In this document: positions 50,747 through 58,662 of the stretch, piece by piece
Numbering within the stretch: position 1 is the first letter of the stretch
Layout: each line of letters starts with the position of its first letter
Assembly (NCBI RefSeq): GCF_024701975.1
Contig: NZ_JANLNM010000011.1
Span: forward strand, 1 to 64,000
Direction of reading: 5' to 3'
DNA from: Variovorax sp. ZS18.2.2
GTDB lineage: Bacteria > Pseudomonadota > Gammaproteobacteria > Burkholderiales > Burkholderiaceae_C
Length of the DNA: 64,000 nt
Notes under the pieces: model-generated
What the model was told of the DNA's origin: nothing
The model's database searches: none
Seen by the model: the letters and a program-made list of their open reading frames with translations, nothing else
Made by a program: the position numbers and the translations under genes

Positions 50747-51553
50747 ATGGACGCCGCGAACCTGTTGCCCCAACTCCCGCTCGGCAAGACCTGGATTCGC
50801 GCCAGTGAAGGCGAGTCTGGAGATGCGGTTTTCCGACGCAGCGACGGTGCTGCGTTCGCGAAGGTTTCATTCGGCGAAGGCGCTGGGCAACTCGACGAAG
50901 AGCGCCTTCGCACCGAGTGGCTCGCGCCGTTCGGCCTCGGGTCCGCGGCGGTGCTGGACTGGCACGCGTCGAGCGACGGCGCATGCCTCGTGACGCGCGT
51001 CGTGGCGGGCGTGCCGGCCAGCGATCTCACAGCGGTGGAACTGCTTCAGGCGTGGCCATCCATCGCCGAGCGGGTGAGGGCACTGCACGAAATTCCGGTG
51101 GGCGATTGCCCGTTCGCGCGCAGCCTCTCGGCGATGTTCGATCGCGCCACCGATGTCATCGCGCGGAATGCGGTGAACCCCGATTTCCTCGACCCCGAAC
51201 ACCAGGCCATTCCACCGTCGGTGCTGCTGGATCGCCTGCGTGCGGAGCTGCCGCAGCGGTTGAAGCAGGAAGCAGATGACTTCGTGGTCTGCCACGGCGA
51301 TGCGTGCCTGCCGAACTTCATGGTCGACCCTGAGACGCTGCGCTGCACTGGCCTCATCGACCTCGGACGCCTCGGAACGGCGGACCGCTACGTCGACTTC
51401 TCGCTGCTGCTCGCCAACGCGCGCGAGACCTGGACGGACGCCGGGCAACCGCTCGCGGCGCGCAGGTCGCTCTTCGAGGTCCACGGCATCGCCACCCCTG
51501 ACGACGAGCGCCTTGCCTTCTATCTGCACCTGGACCCCCTGACCTGGGGATGA
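50747..51553 (+). CDS. Aminoglycoside phosphotransferase, APH(3'') (StrA)-like
   Basis: A 268-residue cytosolic kinase. Catalytic loop VVCHGDACLPNFMVD has D185 and N190; the metal motif is IDLGRLGTADRYVDF with D205. Recalled APH(3'')-Ib (StrA, 267 residues) shares the same length, the GESGD start, VNPDFL, GTADRY and the identical C-terminal DPLTWG, so this looks like a true relative. APH(3'') enzymes inactivate streptomycin. The gene lies in ordinary high-GC sequence with no transposon, integron or plasmid marks. It could be a chromosomal relative or ancestor. It starts 6 bases after the EmrE-like gene. Resistance itself is not shown. Confidence 0.85.
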   Translation: MDAANLLPQLPLGKTWIRASEGESGDAVFRRSDGAAFAKVSFGEGAGQLDEERLRTEWLAPFGLGSAAVLDWHASSDGACLVTRVVAGVPASDLTAVELLQAWPSIAERVRALHEIPVGDCPFARSLSAMFDRATDVIARNAVNPDFLDPEHQAIPPSVLLDRLRAELPQRLKQEADDFVVCHGDACLPNFMVDPETLRCTGLIDLGRLGTADRYVDFSLLLANARETWTDAGQPLAARRSLFEVHGIATPDDERLAFYLHLDPLTWG

Positions 51554-51796
51554 CGGCTGTCGTGGCCGCGCAAGCCACGATTGTTTCCCGGCTGTGAACA
51601 CCGCGGTTCCTTTTGCCAAGGGTTTTTACCTAGATGGCGGCGCACAATTCATCTCACGGACCAGCCACACAGTTGATCCGAGTGAACAGGGCCCCGAGCG
51701 AGGTGGCCGCCCCCGGAGGGACGGTGACCCACCCAAGACCGGTTCGTAATCAACCAAGCAAGAACTTGAACTTGAACTGAACTGAAGGAAATCGAA

Positions 51797-52177
51797 ATGA
51801 ATGCCTCCAAGCTCCTCTCCGCCGTTGCTGTTGCCCTGATGGCCGTTGCCGGCGCCGCTCACGCTGAAACCTATGAAGGCGTGCAGCAAGTGAACTCCAC
51901 CGTCAGCCGCGCCGATGTCGCCGGCCAGGCGGTGGTTGCCGCTCGCAGCGCGAACCCGTACGCCACCGGTGCCAATGCAGGCCCTGCGCAAGTGTTCGTC
52001 TCCTCGACCAGCCGCGCCGCCGTCCGTGCCGAAGCCGCCGTCGCTGCACGCAGCGAGAACCCGTATGCCGAAGGCGCCTCGTCGCGTGTTGCACCGGTGC
52101 TGGCAAGCGGTGTGGACCGCGCCACGGTGCGTGCCGCAGCCCGCGCCGCCGCTCGTGGCGACGCACTGCCGCTGTAA
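51797..52177 (+). CDS. Small exported alanine-rich repeat protein
   Basis: A 126-residue protein with signal peptide MNASKLLSAVAVALMAVAGA, cleaved after AHA. The mature part holds three degenerate repeats of about 32 residues: VSRADVAGQAVVAARSANPYATGA, SRAAVRAEAAVAARSENPYAEGA and DRATVRAAARAAARGD. ATG 51797 has AAGGAA 7 bases upstream. A strong terminator follows. This type is common in Comamonadaceae and is often annotated only as hypothetical (DUF4148-like). It is abundant in Ala, Arg and Val. Function unknown; possibly envelope-associated. Confidence 0.72.
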   Translation: MNASKLLSAVAVALMAVAGAAHAETYEGVQQVNSTVSRADVAGQAVVAARSANPYATGANAGPAQVFVSSTSRAAVRAEAAVAARSENPYAEGASSRVAPVLASGVDRATVRAAARAAARGDALPL

Positions 52178-52214
52178 TCGACTGAACCTCGCCTTGAACG
52201 GCGAGCGAACGTGC

Positions 52215-52251
52215 AAAAGCCGGGCCCTGCGAAAGCGGGGCCCGGCTTTTT
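52215..52251 (+). terminator. Strong rho-independent terminator
   Basis: A 13-bp perfect stem (52215-52227 with 52238-52250), AAAAGCCGGGCCC and its complement, encloses a 10-base loop and is followed by a T-run. It ends transcription of the small exported repeat gene. Because both arms are A/T-rich outside, it may also act on the convergent DUF427 gene. Confidence 0.93.
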
Positions 52252-52275
52252 GTCTGTCGACTCGGGGGGCGGAGG

Positions 52276-52665
52276 CTAGACGATGCGCTCTTCGATCGGC
52301 CCCACGCGGTCCGGATAGAAGGCCACGTGGTCCTTGATCTGCGAGACTGAGTCGTAGGGCGCCTCGTAGGTCCACACCGCATTCACCGAGCGCTCGCCGC
52401 CCGCGGGAATGCTGTAGTAGTTGGCCTCCCCCTTGTAGGGGCAGTAGGTGGCGTGGCGTGTGCGCTCCAGCAGCGACATCTTCACGTCCTTGCGCGGGAT
52501 GTAGTGCACCGTTCCGAAGTGCGACTCGCGCAGTGTCAGCGCCTCGCGCGTATCGGCGACGACGCAACCGTCGACCGATACCACCACGCGGTGCGGATTG
52601 CGCGCGATGGTGATGGCATGGTCGGGGCCGGGGATCTTGATGGTTCGTTCTGCAGTGGCGAACAT
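52276..52665 (-). CDS. DUF427 domain protein
   Basis: A 129-residue soluble protein. The DUF427 fold is seen in ITIARNPHRVVVSVDGCVVADTREAL, then YIPRKDVKMSLLERTRHATYCPYKGEANYYSI and NAVWTYEAPYDSVSQIKDHVAFYPDRV. These are the conserved blocks of this family, which occurs widely in soil bacteria and has no known function. ATG 52665 follows GAAGGAG by about 8 bases. An upstream open frame lacks coding character. It lies apart from other genes. Confidence 0.9.
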   Translation of the reverse strand: MFATAERTIKIPGPDHAITIARNPHRVVVSVDGCVVADTREALTLRESHFGTVHYIPRKDVKMSLLERTRHATYCPYKGEANYYSIPAGGERSVNAVWTYEAPYDSVSQIKDHVAFYPDRVGPIEERIV

Positions 52666-52852
52666 GAGGCAGGCTCCTTCGGTCAGATCGGGGTGACGGC
52701 AAGAAATCGGCGGACGGGCATCTTGCTCCCATGTCGTGACGGTTTGAAGCCCCCTGAAAATCGGCCCAGTGCCGGAGTGGTTAAAGACCCCCTGCCCTCG
52801 TCGATAACGAATACCGAAGTTCCAAATTCTCGGCCTTGGCGGGTCTTTCGCA

Positions 52853-53170
52853 TCAGGCTTCGGTGAGCCGCAGCCCGACCGAGCCCGCAACGACCAGCAC
52901 GATGCAACCCAGCCGCGCCGCGGAGAGCGCCTCGCCGAACCACAGCACGCCCATCAGCACCACGCCGACCGAGCCGATGCCGGTCCAGATCGCATAGGCC
53001 GGGCCGAGCGGTAGGTAGCGCAGTGCCTTGGCCAGCAGGAAGATGCTGATGAGCGCGGTGAGCACGCCGAGCACCGAAGGCACGAGCCGCGTCCAGTCCT
53101 CCGATTGCTTGAGCGCCGCGGCCATCGCGATCTCGACGAGGCCTGCGGCCAGTAGAAAAATCCATCCCAT
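52853..53170 (-). CDS. Guanidinium exporter-like SMR protein, Gdx/SugE type
   Basis: A 105-residue four-helix membrane protein of the SMR family. The central glutamate is E13 in LVEIAMAAALK. The signature YLPLGPAYAIWTGIGSVGVVLMGVLWFGE and the C-terminal half match the Gdx/SugE branch, which exports guanidinium ions. ATG 53170 follows AAGGAG. No guanidine riboswitch is visible in the short upstream gap. The divergent HxlR-type regulator gene probably controls it. A quaternary-ammonium-type SMR protein is the alternative. Confidence 0.9.
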   Translation of the reverse strand: MGWIFLLAAGLVEIAMAAALKQSEDWTRLVPSVLGVLTALISIFLLAKALRYLPLGPAYAIWTGIGSVGVVLMGVLWFGEALSAARLGCIVLVVAGSVGLRLTEA

Positions 53171-53259
53171 GAAAGACTCCTTGTTGCTTGCGGGAAAAGA
53201 GCGAGACCCGATACTTCCCGCCACCTCCCTCCACAACAAGTACGCACCTTCTGGTAACC

Positions 53260-53619
53260 ATGGGAATCGAAAAGCCGTCGTCGAAAACGCTCGCGCCTGT
53301 GGCAGACGAAGCCGAAGCGCCGGCCAATGTGTGGAACGCCGGCTGCCCCTCGCGCCGCGTGCTCGAACTCATCGCCAACAAATGGGCGCTGCTCGTCATT
53401 CCGCTGCTGCGCGGCAAGCCGCAGCGCAACAACGAATTGCTGCGCCAGGTCGGCGGCATCTCCCAGAAGATGCTCACGCAGACCCTGCGCGACCTGGAGC
53501 TCAACGGGCTGGTGCTGCGTGACGACCGGCAGACGGTGCCGCCGCATGTGGAGTACCGGCTCAGCGCGCTCGGCCTATCGCTGAGCAAGACGCTGCTGGC
53601 CGTGGACCGCTGGGCCTAG
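53260..53619 (+). CDS. HxlR family transcriptional regulator
   Basis: A 119-residue winged-helix regulator. CPSRRVLELIANKWALLVIPLL opens the domain, and ELLRQVGGISQKMLTQTLRDLELNGLVLRD forms the HTH and wing of the HxlR family. A cysteine (C near residue 29, in NAGCPS) sits where redox-sensing members such as HypR and YodB keep theirs. The 89-base gap to the divergent Gdx-like gene makes that gene the probable target, with induction by an electrophile or toxic cation. ATG 53260 has no strong ribosome binding site. Confidence 0.88.
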   Translation: MGIEKPSSKTLAPVADEAEAPANVWNAGCPSRRVLELIANKWALLVIPLLRGKPQRNNELLRQVGGISQKMLTQTLRDLELNGLVLRDDRQTVPPHVEYRLSALGLSLSKTLLAVDRWA

Positions 53620-53688
53620 TCGAACCATGCGGAAATCGACAGGGCGCAGGAAGAAGCGCGCGCACGGTTCTAGCGTGCCGCCCGCCGG

Positions 53689-54558
53689 TCAATGCGACGG
53701 TCGCCGCGGCTTCACGAACTTCAGCGTCATCCGGTCCGACTCGCCGATGGCCTGGTACTTCGCACGATCGACCTCGCCGCCGCGGAGCGTCGGCGGCAGC
53801 GACCAGACGCCATTCGCATGCTCCTTGGTGTCGCGCGGATTGGCGTTGACTTCGCTGCTGCCCGCGAGTTCGAAGCCTGCCGCCTTCGCACGCTCGATGA
53901 CGAAGTCCTGCGGCACGTAGCCGCTGGCGATGACGCGCGCCAAGCTCGTGCCGGCCGGCGCGCGATGCTCTTCCACGCCGAGCACGCCGCCGGGTTTGAG
54001 CACGTCGTAGAAGGCGCGCAGGCTTTCGTCGAAATGACCGTCCTCGATCCAGTTGTGGATGTTGCGGAAGGTCAGCACGGCATCGGCGCCGCCCGGCGGG
54101 CGGATGTCGGTGAAGGCCGAGGTCGGCATCGTGCCGAGCACCACGCGGCCATACACCTTCGGGTCGCGCGCGAGCTTGTCACGGAACGCCGTGCGGGCGC
54201 GTTGCTGGCCGGGCGTGCCGTCGGCGGGTTCGTGCGCGGCGTAGAGCCGGCCGTGGTCGTGCAGATAGGGCGCGAGGATTTCGGTGTACCAGCCGCCGCC
54301 GGGTGCGATCTCGATGACCGTCGAGTTCGGCCGGATGCCGAAGAAGGCAAGGGTTTCGAGCGGGTGTCGTGCACCGTCGCGTGCGCGGTTCGCAGGAGTG
54401 CGTTGTGTGCCGTCGACGGCCATGGACAGTGCCGCGGTGGCCTTGGGCGGCAGGGCGTCCGCGGCTTGTGCCTGAACGCCGCCGGCCATGCACAGGAGCG
54501 ACAACAATGCTGCGGCAGCGGCCGAGCGCCGCAGCGAAGGAAGGGTGGGGAGGGTCAT
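53689..54558 (-). CDS. Exported class I SAM-dependent methyltransferase
   Basis: A 289-residue protein combining a signal peptide (ATG 54558, hydrophobic AAAAALLSLLCMAGGVQAQA) with a class I methyltransferase fold. SAM motif I is VIEIAPGGGWYTEIL, followed by LYAAHEP, ADAVLTFRNIHNWI and LKPGGVLGVEEH, the usual blocks. Export is puzzling because SAM is cytosolic. The Rossmann fold may bind another ligand, or the leader may be a membrane anchor. Many proteobacteria encode similar leader-bearing methyltransferases. It follows the sugar-binding-protein gene by 78 bases. Confidence 0.82.
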   Translation of the reverse strand: MTLPTLPSLRRSAAAAALLSLLCMAGGVQAQAADALPPKATAALSMAVDGTQRTPANRARDGARHPLETLAFFGIRPNSTVIEIAPGGGWYTEILAPYLHDHGRLYAAHEPADGTPGQQRARTAFRDKLARDPKVYGRVVLGTMPTSAFTDIRPPGGADAVLTFRNIHNWIEDGHFDESLRAFYDVLKPGGVLGVEEHRAPAGTSLARVIASGYVPQDFVIERAKAAGFELAGSSEVNANPRDTKEHANGVWSLPPTLRGGEVDRAKYQAIGESDRMTLKFVKPRRPSH

Positions 54559-54636
54559 CGCCGGATCATGCGGGGAAATGCCCCATCGGCGCGATCGCGC
54601 CCTGAACAAGTCCCCGCACGCGCCCCGGCAATCCGC

Positions 54637-55596
54637 TCAGAACGGCGAATCGGGGAAGTAGTACTTCGCCGCGTTCTCCTTGGTCACCAGCACCGACGGA
54701 ATGATCGTGGTGGCCGGCATCGCACCGCCTTCCACGCGCGCCTTCGCCGTGAGGTTCATCGCGTCGGCGATCATGCTCGGCGCGTAGGTCACGTCGGCCG
54801 AGACGATCTTGTCGCCGTCCATCACCTTCTTGATGTAGCCCTTGGCGCCGGCACCGCCCACCACCAGCTTCACGTCGTCGCGCTTGGCCTGCTCGATGGC
54901 CTTCTGCACGCCCACGGCCATGTCGTCGTCGGAGGCCCACACCGCATCGATCTGCTTGAAGCGCGTGAGGTAGTCCTGCATGACCTTGAACGCGTCGTCG
55001 CGGTTCCAGTTGCCGTGCTTGGCATCGAGCACCTTGATGCCGGGGTTGGCCTTCATCACTTCGTTGAAGGCATCCACGCGCTGGTTGTCGATCACCGTCG
55101 GAATACCGCGCAGGATGACGACGTTGCCCTTGCCGCCCATCGTCTTGGCCATGTACTCGCCCGCGACCTTGCCGAAGCCCGGGTTGTCGCCGGCCACGTA
55201 GGCGCTCTGCGCGTTCGGGTCGGTCAGGCCCCGGTCGACCACCGTGACGAACACGCCCTTGGCCTTGACCTGCGCCACTGGCTTGGTGAGCGGCGCCGAT
55301 TCGAAGGGCAGGATGACCAGCGTGTCGATCTTGTTGACCGTCTGCAAGTCCTGCACCTGGTTGGCCTGCTCGGTGGCCGAGCCCGCGGTCTTCACGAACA
55401 CCTTCATGCCCGGGTACTGCTTCTCCAGTTCGGCCTTGGTGCGGTTGGCCCAGTAGACGACGCCGCCGGTCCAGCCGTGCGTGGCGGCGGGCACCGAGAC
55501 GCCCATCACCGTGGCCTTGTTCTGGGCCAGTGCGGGCACGCTGGCGAGCGCGCACGCGGCCAGTGCGATGCAGGTAAAGATTCTTCGATTGGTCAT
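54637..55596 (-). CDS. Sugar ABC transporter substrate-binding protein, RbsB type
   Basis: A 319-residue periplasmic binding protein (class I, Peripla_BP_4). The signal peptide ends near ALA-Q. The body has GVSVPAATHGWTGGVVYWAN, VQDLQTVNKIDTLVILPFES and a second-domain segment DAVWASDDDMAVGVQKAIEQ, typical of RbsB/XylF-like proteins for monosaccharides or inositol. It lies in the LacI-isomerase operon. No ATPase or permease gene follows within the window, so the transport partners are elsewhere or missing. Confidence 0.9.
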   Translation of the reverse strand: MTNRRIFTCIALAACALASVPALAQNKATVMGVSVPAATHGWTGGVVYWANRTKAELEKQYPGMKVFVKTAGSATEQANQVQDLQTVNKIDTLVILPFESAPLTKPVAQVKAKGVFVTVVDRGLTDPNAQSAYVAGDNPGFGKVAGEYMAKTMGGKGNVVILRGIPTVIDNQRVDAFNEVMKANPGIKVLDAKHGNWNRDDAFKVMQDYLTRFKQIDAVWASDDDMAVGVQKAIEQAKRDDVKLVVGGAGAKGYIKKVMDGDKIVSADVTYAPSMIADAMNLTAKARVEGGAMPATTIIPSVLVTKENAAKYYFPDSPF

Positions 55597-55639
55597 GGTC
55601 TCTTGTCTCCTTCGTTGTAGATAAAGCTGACTCGTTGGG

Positions 55640-56713
55640 TTATTTCGCCGTGGTCTTCTCCAGGCCCAGCATCCGGCGAAGCTGCTGGGTATCGGTCTCG
55701 GCGCCCGCGAAGTCGTCGAAGGCTTTCTCGGTCGTGCGGATGATGTGGCGGCGAATGAACTCCGCCCCCTCGGCCGCGCCGTCTTCGGGGTGCTTCAGGC
55801 AGCACTCCCACTCGAGCACGGCCCAGCTGTCGTAGTTGTATTGCGCCATCTTCGAGAAGATGGCGCCGAAGTCGATCTGCCCGTCGCCGAGCGACCGGAA
55901 ACGGCCCGCGCGGTTCACCCACGGCTGGAAGCCCGAGTACACGCCTTGCCGTCCGGTCGGGCGGAACTCCGCATCCTTGATGTGCAGCGCCTTGATGCGG
56001 GAGTGGTAGATGTCGATGAACTCGAGGTAGTCGAGCCGCTGCAGCAAAAAGTGCGAGGGGTCGTAGTTGATGCAGCAGCGCGGATGGTTCTTCACGCGCT
56101 CCAGCAACATCTCGAAGGTCACGCCATCGAACAGGTCTTCGCCCGGATGCAGCTCGAAGCAGACGTTGCAGTCGGCGTCTTCGAAGGCATCGAAGATCGG
56201 GTGCCAGCGCTTGGCGAGCTCATCGAACGCGGCCTCGATCAACCCGGCAGGACGCGGCGGCCACGGATAGAGATACGGCCACGCCAGCGCCCCCGGAAAA
56301 CTCACGTTGCTCTTGAGCCCCAGGTTGCGCGATGCCTTCGCGGAGAACAGCATCTGCTCCACCGCCCATGCCTGCCGCGCCACCGGGTTGCGCCGATAGG
56401 CCTCGGGCGCGAAGCCGTCGAAGGCCTCGTCATACGCCGGGTGCACCGCCACGAGCTGGCCCTGCAGGTGCGTGCCCAGCTCGGTGATCTCCACGCCGTT
56501 CTCGCGCGCCACGCCGGCTACTTCGTCGCAGTAGGTCTTCGATTCGGCGGCCTTCTTCAGGTCGAAGATGCGCGCGTCCCACGAGGGAATCTGCACGCCC
56601 TTGAAGCCGAGCCCGCCGGCCCAGCGCGTGATCGATGCCCACGAGTCGAACGGCGCGCTGTCGCTGGCGAACTGCGCGAGGTAGATGCCCGGGCCCTTGA
56701 TGTTGGTGGCCAT
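55640..56713 (-). CDS. Sugar phosphate isomerase/epimerase family protein
   Basis: A 357-residue TIM-barrel protein of the AP_endonuc_2/IolE-type superfamily. FELHPGEDLFDGVTFEMLL, INYDPSHFLLQRLDYLEFI and ALHIKDAEF hold the glutamate, aspartate and histidine ligands for a divalent metal. GDGQIDFGAIF precedes the last barrel strand. ATG 56713 follows AGGAG by 9 bases. It is between the LacI regulator and the RbsB-like protein, so it likely converts the imported sugar or inositol derivative (isomerase, epimerase or dehydratase). Confidence 0.87.
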   Translation of the reverse strand: MATNIKGPGIYLAQFASDSAPFDSWASITRWAGGLGFKGVQIPSWDARIFDLKKAAESKTYCDEVAGVARENGVEITELGTHLQGQLVAVHPAYDEAFDGFAPEAYRRNPVARQAWAVEQMLFSAKASRNLGLKSNVSFPGALAWPYLYPWPPRPAGLIEAAFDELAKRWHPIFDAFEDADCNVCFELHPGEDLFDGVTFEMLLERVKNHPRCCINYDPSHFLLQRLDYLEFIDIYHSRIKALHIKDAEFRPTGRQGVYSGFQPWVNRAGRFRSLGDGQIDFGAIFSKMAQYNYDSWAVLEWECCLKHPEDGAAEGAEFIRRHIIRTTEKAFDDFAGAETDTQQLRRMLGLEKTTAK

Positions 56714-56769
56714 GTGTCGACGCTCCTGCAAAAGTTTTCTTCAGTGGGAGGAGGGCAGCGCCACCGCGT

Positions 56770-57855
56770 TCACGGCAGGTTGTCCTTCAGGTAGATGTCG
56801 ATGCGGATGCGCTCCTGGTCCGGATGCACCGGCTCGCGCGTGAGGCGGGAAAGGGCCAGGCGCAGGGCAGAGCGGATCTCGTGGCCTGCGTCCTGGTTGA
56901 TGACCGCGGCCATCGTGCCGTCGAGCAGGTCGGCGCGCGCGGCCGGCGTGAGTTCGTGGCCGACGAAGACGATCTTGCCCGCGCGTCCGCTTGCCTTGAG
57001 CGTGGCCGAGATGCCCGGGTTGCCCGCGCCCACGCTGTAGAGCGCCACCAGCTTCGAGTGCGCGGCCAGGAGGCGCGCCGAGAGTTGCCGCGCGAGCTTC
57101 GGGTCGTCCTTGCCCTCTACTGGCGGCAGCACGCGCAGGCCCGGGTACTCCGCCGCCATCACCTGGCTGAAGCCCAGGCTGCGCTCCGCATGGTCGCGCA
57201 GCGACAGGCTGCCCACGATCACGCCGACCTCACCCTTGGCGCCGCCCGAGAAGCGTCCGACCAGCGTGCCTGCGGTGCGGCCGGCCGCCACGTTGTCGAT
57301 GCCCACGAAGTGCTGGCGCTGCGACTTCGGCACGTCAGACACCAGCGTGATCACGGCGATGCCTTGCGCCACCAGCTTGTCGATGGCCGTCTGCACCAGC
57401 GGATGGTCGAGCGCCATCACCACGGCCGTGTCGCACTGGCTGCGCAGCGCGAGGATGCGACGCGCGAGGCGCTGCGGCTCGAAGACGTCGACCTGGTGCG
57501 TCTGCGCGCTCACGCGGTGGTCTTCCATCCAGCCGCTGCTGCCCGCGATCTGCTCGCGCAGCATCTCGATGAAGGTGTTGTTGCCCGAGGGCAGCAGGAA
57601 GCTCACGCGGTGCGGATGCGGCCGTGCGAGGCGGGCGGCCGCGGGGTCGGGCCGGTAGTTCAGCCGCTCGACGGCTTCATGCACCTGCGCGATCGAGCGC
57701 GCGTGCACGCCGGTGCGTTTGTTGAGCACCCGGTCCACGGTGGCCAGGCTCACGTCGGCTTCGCGCGCCACGTCGCTGAGTGTGGCCCGTCCGGTTTGCA
57801 GGGGGTGTCGCTGGGTGCTGGAGGGCATGGGCGGATTTTGAGGTGCGTACCTCAT
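56770..57855 (-). CDS. LacI family transcriptional regulator
   Basis: A 361-residue repressor. The HTH is ATLSDVAREADVSLATVDRVLNKRTGVHARS, with the hinge helix RLNYRPDPAAARLAR. The C-terminal periplasmic-binding-like domain carries MALDHPLVQTAID and VGHELTPAARADLLDG. ATG 57855 or 57828 are both possible; the extra nine residues have no family counterpart. It is the first gene of the sugar isomerase and sugar-binding-protein unit and likely represses it in the absence of the sugar. Confidence 0.92.
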   Translation of the reverse strand: MRYAPQNPPMPSSTQRHPLQTGRATLSDVAREADVSLATVDRVLNKRTGVHARSIAQVHEAVERLNYRPDPAAARLARPHPHRVSFLLPSGNNTFIEMLREQIAGSSGWMEDHRVSAQTHQVDVFEPQRLARRILALRSQCDTAVVMALDHPLVQTAIDKLVAQGIAVITLVSDVPKSQRQHFVGIDNVAAGRTAGTLVGRFSGGAKGEVGVIVGSLSLRDHAERSLGFSQVMAAEYPGLRVLPPVEGKDDPKLARQLSARLLAAHSKLVALYSVGAGNPGISATLKASGRAGKIVFVGHELTPAARADLLDGTMAAVINQDAGHEIRSALRLALSRLTREPVHPDQERIRIDIYLKDNLP

Positions 57856-57996
57856 TTTGATGTGGGGGGAAACCCGGGAAGGGGGTTGGGGCGGGTATGT
57901 CTTGCTTCCTGGGAGGGGGAGCGCTGGAAAGTCTGGCGGCCGGACGCCCTCTTTTGGCGATACTTCGGCCCGTCACACCCAGATCCAGGAAAAAAC

Positions 57997-58662
57997 ATGG
58001 CCGATTATCCCCACGACATCTACACAGAACCCGAACCCGATCCGCACACGCTCTCCAACCTCGGCCCGCTTACCGGCCTCGCCGGCATCTGGACCAGCGC
58101 CGTGGGCCACGACGTGGCGCCAGGAGAAGACGGCCCCGAAGCGGAAGCCTACGTCGAGCATGCCGAGTTCCAACCCATCGATGCGCAGACCAACGGGCCG
58201 CAGATCTTCTACGGGCTGCGCTACCACGTGCGCATCGTCAAGCCCGACGAGGTCGAGAGCTTTCACGACCAGGTCGGCTACTGGCTCTGGGAGGCCGCCA
58301 CCGGCACGGTGATCCAGACGCTGACGATTCCGCGCGGGCAGGCCGTCATGGCCATGGGGCACGCGGCGCCCGATGCGAAGTCGTTCAAGCTGGAGGCGGT
58401 GCGCGGCGCGGTGACCAACGGCATCCTGTCGAATCCGTTCCTGGAGCACGCGTTCAAGACGCTGCGTTACGACATCTCCGTGACGATCCACGACAACGCC
58501 AGCTGGTCGTACGAACAGGTGACGCTGCTCGATGTGCTCGGCAAGCCGGAGCCCTTTCGCCACACCGACCGCAACACGCTGCACAAGATTGCAGAGCCCA
58601 CGCCGAACCCGACCGCGCGCGCTGCGCTGGCTCAGCTGATCGCCGCTTCCACGTCCGCGTGA
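57997..58662 (+). CDS. Heme-binding beta-barrel (nitrobindin/FABP-like) protein
   Basis: A 221-residue soluble protein. It opens with LGPLTGLAGIWTSA and contains QIFYGLRYHVRIVKPDEV, DQVGYWLWEAATGTVIQTLTIPRGQ and later NPFLEHAFKTL. This is the lipocalin-like barrel of the nitrobindin/THAP4/DUF1794 group, which binds heme and reacts with NO or peroxynitrite. The typical histidine ligand could not be placed with certainty. ATG 57997 follows AGGAAA. Its last 31 bases overlap the end of the convergent Rieske gene. Confidence 0.75.
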   Translation: MADYPHDIYTEPEPDPHTLSNLGPLTGLAGIWTSAVGHDVAPGEDGPEAEAYVEHAEFQPIDAQTNGPQIFYGLRYHVRIVKPDEVESFHDQVGYWLWEAATGTVIQTLTIPRGQAVMAMGHAAPDAKSFKLEAVRGAVTNGILSNPFLEHAFKTLRYDISVTIHDNASWSYEQVTLLDVLGKPEPFRHTDRNTLHKIAEPTPNPTARAALAQLIAASTSA

